A stretch of 52,697 nucleotides of DNA from Bradyrhizobium semiaridum (GCF_020329505.1 NZ_JAGKJJ010000033.1:1-52697), one strand, 5' to 3'. Counted from the first letter of the stretch, positions 8,866 to 17,983 are shown. Numbers and translations are program-made. Notes: generated from the letters alone by a model not told the origin.

Positions 8866-9456
8866 TCAGGAACCCGATTCGGGCCTGCCCGAATCCGGTT
8901 CGATCAGCGTCGCGTGCAACAGATAGCGTTCGGGTCCCGATGTCAGCGCGTCGAACGGCCAGCAGGTCGACAGCACCAGCTCATGGCGGTCGGTCAGCGG
9001 ATCGATGCCGGACTGATCGAAGCGAACGATGGTGCTTCCGTCGGCCCGGTAGCGGAACGTCCTGCCGTCGCTTTTGGTGACGTCGATCTCGTCGCCGATC
9101 GCGACCTCCTTGAGGAAGCGGAAATGGGTGTCGCGATGCGCGGAGTACACCGCGACGCCGCGCTCGCCGGCGTCGACGGTCTGCTCGACATGGCCGGGAC
9201 CGAACGCCAGCGCCTGGCCGCTGCTGCCGGCAAGCACGATCGCCGAGGCATGCAGGCGCTTCACCTCGATCTTCGCCACCGGCCAGGTATCGGCCCAGCG
9301 CCACGGCTTGACGGGATGTCCGGTCGCGATGGTCTTTCGGAAAGCGCGCTCCAGCAGCACCTGTGCGAGCAGCGCCTTGGCGTGGATGTAGGCGCCCTGG
9401 CCGAACAGGATCAGGCCGAGGAGCGCGAGTGCGAGTACGGGAAGCAAGCGGGGCAT
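8866..9456 (-). CDS. Class GN sortase
   Basis: A 196-residue transpeptidase with an N-terminal membrane anchor (residues 3-22, LLPVLALALLGLILFGQ) and the sortase barrel. The catalytic residues are H107 in VYSAHRDTHF, C165 in LSTCWPFDAL and R177 in GPERYLLHA. The frame is open to 9636, but that extension is translated repeat DNA, so ATG 9456 is the start. Gram-negative sortases of this class (TIGR03784 type) are encoded beside a single VIT/VWA substrate, and exactly such a gene lies upstream on the same strand. A strong hairpin, GATTCGGGC/GCCCGAATC at 8876-8895, overlaps the last codons. It should act at the periplasmic face of the inner membrane. Confidence 0.92.
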   Translation of the reverse strand: MPRLLPVLALALLGLILFGQGAYIHAKALLAQVLLERAFRKTIATGHPVKPWRWADTWPVAKIEVKRLHASAIVLAGSSGQALAFGPGHVEQTVDAGERGVAVYSAHRDTHFRFLKEVAIGDEIDVTKSDGRTFRYRADGSTIVRFDQSGIDPLTDRHELVLSTCWPFDALTSGPERYLLHATLIEPDSGRPESGS

Positions 9457-9468
9457 CGTATTTTTCCT

Positions 9469-9548
9469 CGTCATTGCGAGCGAAGCGAAGCAATCCATGG
9501 TTCCGCATATGCTGCGCGATGGACTGCTTCGCTTCGCTCGCAATGACG
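9469..9548. repeat. 80-bp palindromic repeat, family C
   Basis: Arms 9469-9496 and 9521-9548 are inverted copies with one mismatch in 28 (CGTCATTGCGAGCGAAGCGA and following). It lies between the sortase and its substrate gene on the transcribed strand, so the bicistronic RNA would carry a long hairpin here. A short fragment with the same end, CTCGCAATGACGG, occurs at about 20670. Confidence 0.9.
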
Positions 9549-9655
9549 GTTGGGGAGAGAGAAGAAATGCGCGCGCGGCCCTTGGGGGACGGGTGAGAAA
9601 GCCGCGCGCGCCCTGGAAGGAGGAGGTCGGGGGCACCTTCTCCTTTCATCCGACA

Positions 9656-11932
9656 TCAGTTGGGCATGGTCTGATGTCGAGTGAACATGAAGAGCAGCAG
9701 GCTGACCGTGAGCAGGATCACGCCCGCGATCATTTTCAGCTCCGCATCGGTCGCCGTCTTCGGCAGTTGCACCGTGCCCGGCGAAGGAGTGGCCACCGGC
9801 ACCGGCCGCTTCAGCGCCGCGACCTGCACCTTTCCGTCGCCAGTGTCAGCGCGGCGTTCGGCCGGCTGCACAGGCTGGCGCGGACGCTCGCCGAACACCT
9901 TCGCAAAATCCCAGCCGGCGGGCAGGTTGATCGGCAGCTCCGCGAGCTTCAGCGGCTCGCCGTCGGGACGGCTCGGCGTCTTGTCGACCGCAACCAGGCT
10001 GGTCAGCCGCGTCACGAGCTGATGCTCCAGCGCCAGCGCGAGGATCGTTTTGTCGGCATCTTCCGGGGTTGCCTGCCGCGTGGTGCGTGCAACCTCGGCG
10101 TCGGCGATCTTGCGGCGTGCCCATACTTTCGAGAGGCCCTTGCCTTCGGCGGCATTGGCCAGCGGCAGCGTCACGCTCCACGGGCGGTCGCCGATGCGGC
10201 CCTTGATCTCGACCGAGCCGGCGAGCTTGTCGAGCCTGGCGGCCAGCAGCAGCGGCTCGTCGCGATAGACGTCGGGCAGCACTGATGGCGTCAGGTCGGC
10301 ATTGGCCTCGGAGAACTTTGCCGAGAGGCCGGTCACCGCCGGGTTCTCCAGCTTGGCGAACAGGCCGCGCATCCGCTCGTCGACCTGCTCGACCGAGCCG
10401 ATATGGGTGAAGGTGCCGCGGCCGAGCTCGGCGGCGCGCGTCATCAGATAGGTGTTCGGCGCCGAGCCGATACCGACCATGAAGACGCGGGAGCGGCCGC
10501 GCAGCGCGCTGATGGTCTCGAACAGCTGCTGCTCGTTGCCGATCGCGCCGTCGGTCAGGAACACGACCTGGCGGACGTAATTAGGGTCCTCGCGGTTGCT
10601 GTCGGACAGCGCGGCGCGCATCGCCGGCACCATCTCGGTGCCGCCGCGTGCCTGCAGCGCGCCGACGAACGAGCTCGCGGTGCCGACATTGGCGCTGCTG
10701 GCTGCGACCGGCGTCGGAAACAGCACGTCCATGGTATCGTCGAAGCGGATCACGTTGAAGCGATCCGCCGGCTGCAGGCGGCCGAGCGCGTACAAGAGGC
10801 TGGCTTTGGCCTGGATGATCGAGGTGCCGCCCATCGAGCCGGAATTGTCGATCACGAAGATCACTTCGCGCGGCAACGGCTTCTGCTGCGCCTGCTCGAC
10901 CGCGGGCGGGGTGACGAAGGCCAGCAGATAGTCGGAATTGCCGACATGCTCGCGGAACAGCCCGACGGACGGCGCCTTCTCGGCGGCCGGCTTCCAGGTC
11001 AGCTCGAAATCGCGGTCCGCCGGCACCGGGCCTTCGGTCAGCTTGATGATCCGCGTGGCGTTGTTGGGGCTCTCGATCTTGACCTGGTGATGATGGCTCT
11101 TCACCTCGCCGAGCGGGAAGCCGGCATTGAGGCGCACCGTGATGTTGGTCGGGTTGATCGGCGCATGCTCGGCGGGATCGAGCACCTCAGGCGTGATGCG
11201 GTCGCGATCCGGCACCGGATCGGTGCTGGCAGCGCCCCAGCCGCTGCCGTCGGCGCGCAGGTCGACGCTCTGCACCACCGGCTTCGGATTGTAGCGCGGG
11301 CCGACCACCATCGGCACCCGCAGCGAGAACTCGTTGCCGCTCTGCTGCACCGGCTCCTGATATTCGATCTGCACCAGCACGGTCTCGCCCGGGCCGATAT
11401 TGGCGACCGAGTTGGTGAAGATGTTCGGCCGCTCCTGCTCGGTGAGCGCGGCCTTCTGGCCGTTCTGCCTGGCCTGCTCATAGATCGCGCGGGCCTGCTG
11501 CTTCTCCTTGATGTCGCCGACCACGATGCGGTCGCCGACCACCATCTTCAGCGTGTCCACCGCGCCGCCCGAAGGCAGCGGGTAGACATACGTTGCCTCC
11601 ATCCAGTCCTTGGTCGGATTGCGGAAGATCTGGGTGACGCGGGCGCGCACCGTCGGGCCCGATACCGTGAGGTCGACATCAATGCCGAGCCGCGTCGCAT
11701 CGGCATAGCCGTCGTCGGTCTTCAGCAGCAGCGAGCCGGAGCGCGCCTCGCTCGGCCGCAACACCGCATGGTGCGGCTGCTCCGCCGACCACGCCGGATC
11801 GAAGCTCAGGAACAGCGCCGCAAGGCCGATCACCAGCGCGGCCACGCCTTCCACCAGGAAGAACAGCGCGATCCGCATCCTGCGCGACAGGCGGATCTGC
11901 GGGCTGCTCTCACATGCATCGTAAATCGTCAT
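9656..11932 (-). CDS. Sortase substrate with VIT and VWA domains, LPKTA sorting signal
   Basis: A 758-residue protein matching the 'marine proteobacterial sortase target' family (TIGR03788 type). Residues about 19-50 form an N-terminal transmembrane or signal segment (ALFFLVEGVAALVIGLAAL). A VIT domain follows (about 70-200), then a VWA domain with MIDAS motif VIFVIDNSGSMGG. The C-terminus has a full sorting signal: LPKTA at 723-727, a hydrophobic helix (MIAGVILLTVSLLLFMF) and a basic end (TRH). ATG 11932 is chosen over 11968 because GGAG lies eight bases upstream. The sortase downstream presumably cleaves LPKT-A and attaches the protein to an unknown cell-envelope acceptor. VIT/VWA proteins resemble inter-alpha-trypsin inhibitor heavy chains. 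Confidence 0.92.
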   Translation of the reverse strand: MTIYDACESSPQIRLSRRMRIALFFLVEGVAALVIGLAALFLSFDPAWSAEQPHHAVLRPSEARSGSLLLKTDDGYADATRLGIDVDLTVSGPTVRARVTQIFRNPTKDWMEATYVYPLPSGGAVDTLKMVVGDRIVVGDIKEKQQARAIYEQARQNGQKAALTEQERPNIFTNSVANIGPGETVLVQIEYQEPVQQSGNEFSLRVPMVVGPRYNPKPVVQSVDLRADGSGWGAASTDPVPDRDRITPEVLDPAEHAPINPTNITVRLNAGFPLGEVKSHHHQVKIESPNNATRIIKLTEGPVPADRDFELTWKPAAEKAPSVGLFREHVGNSDYLLAFVTPPAVEQAQQKPLPREVIFVIDNSGSMGGTSIIQAKASLLYALGRLQPADRFNVIRFDDTMDVLFPTPVAASSANVGTASSFVGALQARGGTEMVPAMRAALSDSNREDPNYVRQVVFLTDGAIGNEQQLFETISALRGRSRVFMVGIGSAPNTYLMTRAAELGRGTFTHIGSVEQVDERMRGLFAKLENPAVTGLSAKFSEANADLTPSVLPDVYRDEPLLLAARLDKLAGSVEIKGRIGDRPWSVTLPLANAAEGKGLSKVWARRKIADAEVARTTRQATPEDADKTILALALEHQLVTRLTSLVAVDKTPSRPDGEPLKLAELPINLPAGWDFAKVFGERPRQPVQPAERRADTGDGKVQVAALKRPVPVATPSPGTVQLPKTATDAELKMIAGVILLTVSLLLFMFTRHQTMPN

Positions 11933-12126
11933 TTTCGTCACTCCGAGCGAGGTTTTCGCACCTCGCAATCATGGAGAACGGCCGCTTTGGCGCGAGCAGA
12001 ATGATCGGCAATGATTGGCCGCCCTCGGGCGCGGCCCGCCGCGGCGTGAGGCGGGTTTGTGCGGCTTTGTGATGGATTGTCCGGTCTGCTAGGCTGATTG
12101 AATCGAAGGGGAATCAAGGGAACTTG

Positions 12127-12891
12127 ATGTCGACGCCGGACAAGCAGCTTTCCGCCGAGCTGAGCCGACAGGTGGCGGAGACCATCCGCGAGGAGATCGC
12201 GCGCCGCCGGATCTCGCGTCAGACACTGGCGGAGCAGGCCAAGCTCAGCCTCTCCACCCTGGAAAAGGTGCTCGGCGGCCGCCGTCCGTTCACGCTGGCG
12301 ACCACGGTGCGGCTGGAGCAGGCGCTCGGCGTCCCCCTGCGCAAGCTGCCCGACGTCGTGACGATTGCGCCGCCGGCCAATCGCGATGTCGCACCCGACA
12401 GCCTCGGCTCCTATGTCCGCCGCGCGGTGGCGCGGATCGAAGGCACCTACATCACGGTGCGGCCGTCATTCGGCGACAAGGATGCGATCTACGCCTATTG
12501 CACTGTCATCGCGTGGGACGAGGCCGCCTCGGCGCTCGGCTTTCGCGAGAGCGAGCGGCAGGACGCCGATTACACCCAGTTCGGCGAGGTCGCGGTGCCC
12601 AACGAGTCCGGCTTCGTCTACCTCGTGACCAACCGGCACGGTCAGCATCGCGTCATCACGGTGTCGCGGCCGCGAAATTCCGGCGAGATGTACGGCATCA
12701 TCACCACCCTGCTGGCCGGACGCGGCGCGGTGCTGACGCCTATCGCGGCCCCGATCGCGCTGCTGCCGATCAAGAACGTGACCAATCCCAGTCTCGGGCG
12801 GGTCGCGTCGGACGATGCGAACTACAAGCTCTATCGCGAGCATCTGCGGCGCACGATCGACGAGCCGTTTGCGATTTTGTTGCAGCCTTAG
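12127..12891 (+). CDS. XRE-family helix-turn-helix regulator
   Basis: A 254-residue protein with an N-terminal Cro/CI-type helix-turn-helix at about residues 30-72 (ISRQTLAEQAKLSLSTLEKV, then LGGRRPFTLATTVRLEQALG). The remaining 160 residues form an unrecognised sensory or effector domain containing LGSYVRRAVARIEGTY and a YGIITTLLAGRGAVLTPIAA stretch. ATG 12127 is preferred over the TTG one codon earlier; AAGGGA precedes it. It is transcribed away from the sortase substrate gene across a 194-bp gap, so the two may share a control region, but no clear operator is visible. Cytosolic; ligand unknown. Confidence 0.8.
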   Translation: MSTPDKQLSAELSRQVAETIREEIARRRISRQTLAEQAKLSLSTLEKVLGGRRPFTLATTVRLEQALGVPLRKLPDVVTIAPPANRDVAPDSLGSYVRRAVARIEGTYITVRPSFGDKDAIYAYCTVIAWDEAASALGFRESERQDADYTQFGEVAVPNESGFVYLVTNRHGQHRVITVSRPRNSGEMYGIITTLLAGRGAVLTPIAAPIALLPIKNVTNPSLGRVASDDANYKLYREHLRRTIDEPFAILLQP

Positions 12892-12893
12892 AC

Positions 12894-13055
12894 CTACGCC
12901 GGCCTTGGCCGCGCCGGCGCGGCGACGCCGGCGATCAGCACGGCGAGAATGCCGATCTTGTCGAGGTTGAGCAGATCGGCGACGAGCAGGTGCCCATTGA
13001 GCCGCCGATAGAGGCCAGCGGGCGTCAGCGGCAGACAATGAACGCGGGAATGCAT
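12894..13055 (-). CDS. Possible 53-residue peptide or gene remnant
   Basis: A short frame begins MHSRVHCLPLTPAGLYRRLN and ends with a hydrophobic stretch, LNLDKIGILAVLIAGVAAP, then PRPRPA-like basic and proline residues before TAG. It could be a small membrane peptide or the tail of a decayed gene. No good ribosome-binding site is visible and I do not recognise it. The rest of the 700-bp gap to 13591 holds only repeats and a terminator. Confidence 0.2.
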   Translation of the reverse strand: MHSRVHCLPLTPAGLYRRLNGHLLVADLLNLDKIGILAVLIAGVAAPARPRPA

Positions 13056-13185
13056 CTGATTTGGCGGCCTGGTTTCGTCGCAGCTCTCGTCTTGTTAGGC
13101 GGGAGTTTTAGGACGAGATCGCAAGAACATTGCGAAATCCGTCATCGTGCGAAGCTGCAATAGGATGTGAAGCTTTTTCCTTCAC

Positions 13186-13349
13186 CGCTGTCGTCGTCCG
13201 GCTCGACCGGGCGACCCAGTATTCCAGAGACAGTCGTTATTGAGCCGATAGGCCGCGGCGTGCTGGATCGCCCGGTCCATGTGCGCAATTGCGCACAGGC
13301 CGGGCGATGACAGTGTGGGTGAGGACAAAGCTTCACACCCTCTCAGGGT
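13186..13349. repeat. Dispersed repeat, family F, copy 1
   Basis: About 165 bp that matches bases 37400-37565 in the opposite orientation at high identity, including the block CAGTCGTTATTGAGCCGATA and the perfect 16-bp palindrome GTGCGCAATTGCGCAC (13281-13296). The outer parts CCGGGCG...CGCCCGG also pair within the copy. No frame in it looks coding. Confidence 0.9.
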
Positions 13350-13385
13350 GACGGGGATGAAGTATTTCAAGTAGCCTCCCACGTC

Positions 13386-13506
13386 GTCGTCCTGGCGAAG
13401 GCCAGGACCCATAACCACCGAACCTGATTGAGAGCGTGATATTGTCTCCAGCGTCGCGCACCAACAAGCGGCTGGGGTAATGGGTCCTGGCTTTCGCCAG
13501 GACGAC
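13386..13506. repeat. Palindromic repeat, family D, copy 1
   Basis: The left arm begins GTCGTCCTGGCGAAGGCCAG at 13386 and the right arm ends with its near-perfect inverse at 13506 (TGGGTCCTGGCTTTCGCCAG, GACGAC). A diverged copy is at 26702-26833. Confidence 0.88.
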
Positions 13507-13531
13507 ACCGATGTCGCTGCGCTCGTGGGCC

Positions 13532-13565
13532 ACAAAACAACGAAGCCGCCCGCAGGGGCGGCTTC
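13532..13565 (-). terminator. Rho-independent terminator of the binding-protein gene
   Basis: On the minus strand a perfect 10-bp stem, GAAGCCGCCC / GGGCGGCTTC (13565-13556 and 13551-13542), has a 4-base loop and is followed by GTTGTTTTGT. It starts 26 bases after the stop codon of the LivK-type gene. Confidence 0.88.
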
Positions 13566-13591
13566 TCGGCAATGCGACGTTGGCGCCGGCG

Positions 13592-14812
13592 CTATCCCCC
13601 GGTCTCCGCGCTGATGATGTCGCCGAACAGCTCCCACTGGCCGTTCTTGAAGCGCATCATCTTGAGTTGCTCGATCGGGGCGAAGTCGGTGGCGCTGGTG
13701 TTGACGCGGATGCCGGGGATCAGCGTGTCGGGCGTGAAATCCTTCAGGCTGGCGGCCTGCTTCATCACGTTCTCGCGGGTGAGATTGTCGCCGGATTGCT
13801 TCAGCACCTGCACCATGGTCTGCGCCGCGGCGTAGCCATAGACCAAATTGGCGTCGGAGATATTGGCGCCCGGCATGTACTTGTCGATGAAGGCCATGAA
13901 CTTCTTCATGCCCTCGTCGTCCTTCCACTGCGGGTCGGAGGCGTCCTTCAGATAGCCGGCCGACAGCACGCCTTCGCTCGCCTCGAGGCCGGCGGGCTTC
14001 ATCACGGCGCCGATCGAGATCGAGACGTCGGTCATCACCTGCATCGGCTTCCAGCCGAGCTCGGCGATCTTCTTGATCGCTTGCGCCGCGAATTTCGGGG
14101 TCGCGATGTTGACGAACACGTCGGCGCCGGTGTCTTTCAGCTTGACGATGTGGGAATCGATCGACGGCTCCGTGGTCTCGTAGCTTTCCTCGGCGACGAT
14201 CTTGACGCTCGACTTGTCGAGGATCTCCTTGAGGCCGATCAGGTAGTCCTTGCCGAAATCGTCATTGGCATAGAAGATCGCGACCTTGGCATCCGGCTTG
14301 GCCTTGAGGATGTACTTGCCGAAGATCCGCGCCTCGACGCGATAGCTCGGCTGGAAGCCCATGGTCCACGGGAAATCCTTCGGATCGTTCCACTTGCTGG
14401 CGCCGGTGGCGAGGAACAGCTGCGGCACCTTCTTGGCGTTGTGATACTTCTGCACCGCGGTCTGGGTCGGCGTGCCCAGCGCGTTGAACACCAGAAACAC
14501 CTCGTCGCTCTCGATCAGCTTGCGGATCTGCTCCACCGTCTTCGGCGGCGAGTAACCGTCGTCATAGGAGATCCAGTTGATCTTGCGGCCGTTGATGCCG
14601 CCCTGATCGTTGATCATCTTGAAATAGGCTTCCTCGGTCTTGCCGATGATGCCGTACGCGGAGGCGGGGCCGCTATAGGCCTCGACATTGCCGATCTTGA
14701 TCTCGGTATCGGAGGCGCCGGTGTCGTATTTCTTTTGCGCAAAGGCGGCCTGGGTGGAGAGCAGGCAGAGTGCCGCGGCGGCTGCCAGCAGCGATATTTT
14801 TTTCGTTTTCAT
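13592..14812 (-). CDS. LivK-type ABC transporter substrate-binding protein
   Basis: A 406-residue periplasmic binding protein of the branched-chain amino acid type (Peripla_BP_6). The signal peptide is MKTKKISLLAAAAALCLLS with cleavage probably after AAFA. The mature part has the family's opening (DTEIKIGNVEAYSGPASAYG) and the hinge region with PWTMGFQPSYRVEA and ANDDFGKDYLIG. It follows an AMP-dependent acyl-CoA ligase gene by 127 bp on the same strand and ends in a strong terminator. No permease or ATPase gene of the Liv type is in the window, so it must use a transporter encoded elsewhere or act as a sensor. It is a clear paralogue of the protein at 20686-21909. Ligands in this family are often aromatic or aliphatic acids rather than amino acids. 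Confidence 0.9.
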   Translation of the reverse strand: MKTKKISLLAAAAALCLLSTQAAFAQKKYDTGASDTEIKIGNVEAYSGPASAYGIIGKTEEAYFKMINDQGGINGRKINWISYDDGYSPPKTVEQIRKLIESDEVFLVFNALGTPTQTAVQKYHNAKKVPQLFLATGASKWNDPKDFPWTMGFQPSYRVEARIFGKYILKAKPDAKVAIFYANDDFGKDYLIGLKEILDKSSVKIVAEESYETTEPSIDSHIVKLKDTGADVFVNIATPKFAAQAIKKIAELGWKPMQVMTDVSISIGAVMKPAGLEASEGVLSAGYLKDASDPQWKDDEGMKKFMAFIDKYMPGANISDANLVYGYAAAQTMVQVLKQSGDNLTRENVMKQAASLKDFTPDTLIPGIRVNTSATDFAPIEQLKMMRFKNGQWELFGDIISAETGG

Positions 14813-14939
14813 AAAGGCATTTCCTCGATTTGATTTTGGTTGGGGACTGCGACAAACCCGCAGCCGGTCCCGATAGACGGCTACGGGGCACTCGGTTTAT
14901 CGCGGCATGAGCAGGCAAACGCGAGACACGTTTGCGCCA

Positions 14940-16481
14940 TCACGCCGCGGTATCGGTCGGCTTCGGCTGGCTGAATTGCTGCCGCAGGGTCGGCTTATGA
15001 ATTTTGCCCGTCGCATTGCGCGGCAGGGCGTCGACAAATTCGACCACGCGCGGGCATTTGAACCGCGCCAGATTGGCCTGGCAGTGGGCGTGGATCTCGG
15101 CCGCCGCCAGCGTATGGCCCTGCTTGACCGCGATGATGGCCATGCCGACCTCGCCCCATTGCTCGCTCGGGATGCCGATCACGGCGGCCTCGGCGACCGC
15201 GCTCAATTGATGCAGCACGCTCTCGACTTCGGCCGGATAGACGTTCTCGCCGCCGGAGATGTACATATCCTTCCAGCGGTCGACGATGTAGTAGAAGCCG
15301 TCCTCGTCCATCCGTGTGGCGTCGCCGGTGTGCAGCCAGCCGTCGGTGAAGGAGGCGGCGTTGGCGTCCGGCCTGTTCCAGTAGCCCGGCGTGATGTTCG
15401 GGCCCTTGACCCAGAGTTCGCCGAGTTCGCCGACCGCGGCATCCGTGCCATCCGGCCGCACGATCCGCACTTCCGTGTGCAGCACCGGCTTGCCGGAGGA
15501 GCCGGCCTTGCGCGCGGCGTCCTCGCGGTCGAGCACCATCACCGCCGGCGAGGTCTCGGTCATGCCGTAGCCCTGTTGCAGCGCGACGCCGCGCGCCTCC
15601 CAGGTCTTGAGCAGCGGCACCGGCATCGGCGCGCCGCCGACGCCGCCGACGATCAGGCGGCTGAAATCCGCGCTGGCGAACGCCGGGTGCTGCGACATGA
15701 ACTGGTAGATCGAGGGCACGCCGAAGAACACGTTGATGCCCTGTGCGGGATCGCTGATCAGCCGCAGCGCCTCTGCGGGATCGAACACGCGCATGATCAG
15801 CACCGTGCCGCCGGCATGCAGCACCGGATTGGTGTAGCAATTCAGCCCGCCGGTGTGGAACAGCGGCAGCACCGTGAGCAGAACCGACGACGGCGAGATG
15901 CAGGCCGGGCCGCCGAGATTGACGCAATTCCAGAACGTCATTCCATGGGTGATGATCGCGCCCTTGGGCTGGCCCGTGGTGCCCGAGGTGTACATGATGG
16001 TCGAGATGTCATCGAGCGTGACCTGTTCGAACCGCTCGAGCGGCTTTGCCGCCGCGATGCCGGCCTCATACGAACTGCCGGGACCGAACCGCATTGCAGA
16101 TGCGACATTGCACAGCTTGGCGACCGCGAGTGCCGCCTCGGCGAGATCGTCGTCATGGATCATGACCTTGGGCGAGGCGTCGCCGACGATGTAGTGCAAT
16201 TCGGGCACGGTGAGGCGGGTGTTGAGCGGCAGGAACACCGCGCCGATCCGGAAGCAGGCGAACTGCACCTCCAGCGTATCCGTCGTGTTCAGCGCCAGCA
16301 CCGCGACGCGATCGCCGCTGGTAACCCCGAGCCGGTCGCGCAGATGGGTGGCGAGCCGTGAGACGCGGTCGTCCAGTTGCGCATAGGTGAAGCTGCGGCC
16401 GCTGGCGAGATCGACCAGCGCGATCTTGTCCGATGCGCGCCGGCGATGATGCGCGATCCAGTCGTAATAACGAACCGGCAA
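14940..16481 (-). CDS. AMP-dependent acyl-CoA ligase (fatty-acid/aryl type)
   Basis: A 513-residue adenylate-forming enzyme. The P-loop-like motif IMYTSGTTGQPKGAI, the YGMTETSPAV motif, the GELWVKGPNITPGYWNRPDA region and the C-terminal catalytic lysine motif NATGKIHKP are all present. It activates a carboxylic acid to acyl-CoA through an acyl-adenylate. The start appears to be TTG 16481: GGAGG lies five bases upstream and the family's N-terminus (YYDWIAHHRRRASDKIALVD) begins right after it. It is divergent from the acyl-CoA dehydrogenase gene and shares with it the conserved promoter element at 16577-16644, so ligase and dehydrogenase probably act in one pathway. Substrate unknown. Confidence 0.9.
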   Translation of the reverse strand: MPVRYYDWIAHHRRRASDKIALVDLASGRSFTYAQLDDRVSRLATHLRDRLGVTSGDRVAVLALNTTDTLEVQFACFRIGAVFLPLNTRLTVPELHYIVGDASPKVMIHDDDLAEAALAVAKLCNVASAMRFGPGSSYEAGIAAAKPLERFEQVTLDDISTIMYTSGTTGQPKGAIITHGMTFWNCVNLGGPACISPSSVLLTVLPLFHTGGLNCYTNPVLHAGGTVLIMRVFDPAEALRLISDPAQGINVFFGVPSIYQFMSQHPAFASADFSRLIVGGVGGAPMPVPLLKTWEARGVALQQGYGMTETSPAVMVLDREDAARKAGSSGKPVLHTEVRIVRPDGTDAAVGELGELWVKGPNITPGYWNRPDANAASFTDGWLHTGDATRMDEDGFYYIVDRWKDMYISGGENVYPAEVESVLHQLSAVAEAAVIGIPSEQWGEVGMAIIAVKQGHTLAAAEIHAHCQANLARFKCPRVVEFVDALPRNATGKIHKPTLRQQFSQPKPTDTAA

Positions 16482-16576
16482 GTGTCCCTCCTCGAGGAGC
16501 GGCAGTCTTGCGCCGCCTGCTCCTGGTTCGATTGATGCTATGAATTGGCAGTGGAGGGGCGGCGGCGGGATACTGT

Positions 16577-16644
16577 CTTGCGTCTAGTGGCTGGCGCATC
16601 GGCCGGAACGGGTGCCTGCCCAAGTGGCAGCCACTCGACGCAAG
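16577..16644. promoter_or_regulatory. Conserved inverted promoter element, site 1
   Basis: A 17-bp arm CTTGCGTCTAGTGGCTG (16577-16593) is repeated inverted at 16628-16644 (CAGCCACTCGACGCAAG), 16 of 17 bases matching, 34 bp apart. The right arm ends 55 bp before the acyl-CoA dehydrogenase start and the left arm 95 bp before the ligase start, facing outward. The right side also holds a perfect AGTGGCAGCCACT (16623-16635). Related sites are at 18989-19005 and 21980-22049. I read it as operator or promoter DNA for a shared regulator. Confidence 0.65.
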
Positions 16645-16699
16645 TTAGCCCGGGGAAATCCGGACATCGTCGGATGCAGGAATCAACGGAGCAAGGCGC

Positions 16700-17836
16700 A
16701 TGGCAAACCCGTTCTACACCAGCGAGCATGAGGCGTTTCGCGAGGTGATGCACCGTTTTGTGGCGAAGGAAATCGAGCCCTACGCCCATCAATGGGACGA
16801 GGCCGGCGAGTTTCCGCGCGAGCTCTATGCCAAGGCGTCCGAGATCGGGCTGCTCGGCCTCGGCTTCCCGGAAGAATATGGCGGTATCGCCGCCGACCAG
16901 TTCATGAAGATCGTGGCCTCGCAGGAGCTGGCACGGGCCGGCGCCGGCGGCGTCTCCTCCAGCCTGATGAGCCACACCATCGGCTCGCCGCCGATCGCCC
17001 GCGCCGCACGACCCGAGGTCAAGGCGCGGGTGCTGCCCGAGGTGCTGGCGGGCAGGAAGATCTCCGCGCTCGCCATCACCGAGCCGAGCGGCGGCTCCGA
17101 TGTCGCCAATCTGCGCACCAGGGCACGGCGCGAGGGCGATCATTACATCGTCAGCGGCGAGAAGACCTTCATCACCTCGGGGATGCGGGCCGACTATCTG
17201 ACGGTCGCGGTGCGCACCGGCGGCGAAGGCCCCTCGGGCGTCAGCCTGCTACTGGTCGAGGGCGATACGCCGGGGCTATCCCGCACCAAGCTCAAGAAGA
17301 TGGGCTGGTGGGCCTCCGACACCGCGACACTGCATTTCGACGAATGCCGCGTGCCCGTGGAACACCTGATCGGCGAGGAAGGCCAGGGCTTCAAGATCAT
17401 CATGCAGAATTTCAACAGCGAGCGGATGGGCATGGCGGCGAGCTGCACCGCCTATGCCCGCGTCTGCCTCGACGAGGCGATCGCCTATGCCAAAGAGCGC
17501 AAGACGTTCGGCAAGCCGATCGCCCAGCACCAGGTGATCAGGCACAAGATCGTCGACATGGCGCAGAAGGTCGCGGCCTCGCAGGCGATGCTCGAAATGC
17601 TGGCGTGGCGGCTCGGCCAGGGCGAGAGCCCGGTCGCCGAAATCTGCATGATGAAGAACCAAGCCACCCAGACCATGGCGCACTGCGCCTCCGAGGCGGT
17701 GCAGATCTTTGGCGGCACCGGCTTCATGCGCGGCGTCAAGGTCGAGCGCATCTACCGCGAGGTCAAGGTCAATGCGATCGGCGGCGGCACCGAGGAGATC
17801 ATGAAGGACCTGGCGTCGCGGCAGATGGGGCTGTGA
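16700..17836 (+). CDS. Acyl-CoA dehydrogenase
   Basis: A 378-residue flavoprotein with the complete three-domain acyl-CoA dehydrogenase fold. Signatures are ALAITEPSGGSDVANL (FAD/substrate), the middle beta domain with VSGEKTFITSGMRADY, and the C-terminal helical domain with RKTFGKPIAQHQ and QIFGGTGFMRGVKVERIYRE. The catalytic base should be the first glutamate of GGGTEEIMKDL, as in short- and medium-chain enzymes. It oxidises an acyl-CoA to the trans-2-enoyl-CoA and passes electrons to ETF. Divergent from the acyl-CoA ligase with which it shares a conserved promoter element. Cytosolic. Substrate chain type cannot be decided. Confidence 0.93.
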   Translation: MANPFYTSEHEAFREVMHRFVAKEIEPYAHQWDEAGEFPRELYAKASEIGLLGLGFPEEYGGIAADQFMKIVASQELARAGAGGVSSSLMSHTIGSPPIARAARPEVKARVLPEVLAGRKISALAITEPSGGSDVANLRTRARREGDHYIVSGEKTFITSGMRADYLTVAVRTGGEGPSGVSLLLVEGDTPGLSRTKLKKMGWWASDTATLHFDECRVPVEHLIGEEGQGFKIIMQNFNSERMGMAASCTAYARVCLDEAIAYAKERKTFGKPIAQHQVIRHKIVDMAQKVAASQAMLEMLAWRLGQGESPVAEICMMKNQATQTMAHCASEAVQIFGGTGFMRGVKVERIYREVKVNAIGGGTEEIMKDLASRQMGL

Positions 17837-17983
17837 GGCGCCCAGGCCGGTGCAGTTTCGGAATAATGGAATAATACCGGTGAGTTGCCCGACGTGTCAA
17901 GCCGCATGATCGAGCCGCCCGGTCCAGCGCCGGCCGCCACCGGCTCCTTTGCATGGGGTTGTTTTTCGAGATTTGGGGAAGGT

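Noticed and set aside
14915..14935. GCAAACG/CGTTTGC hairpin between ligase and binding-protein genes as a terminator
   Set aside because: A 7-bp stem without a T-run between two co-directional genes; the evidence is too weak to call.
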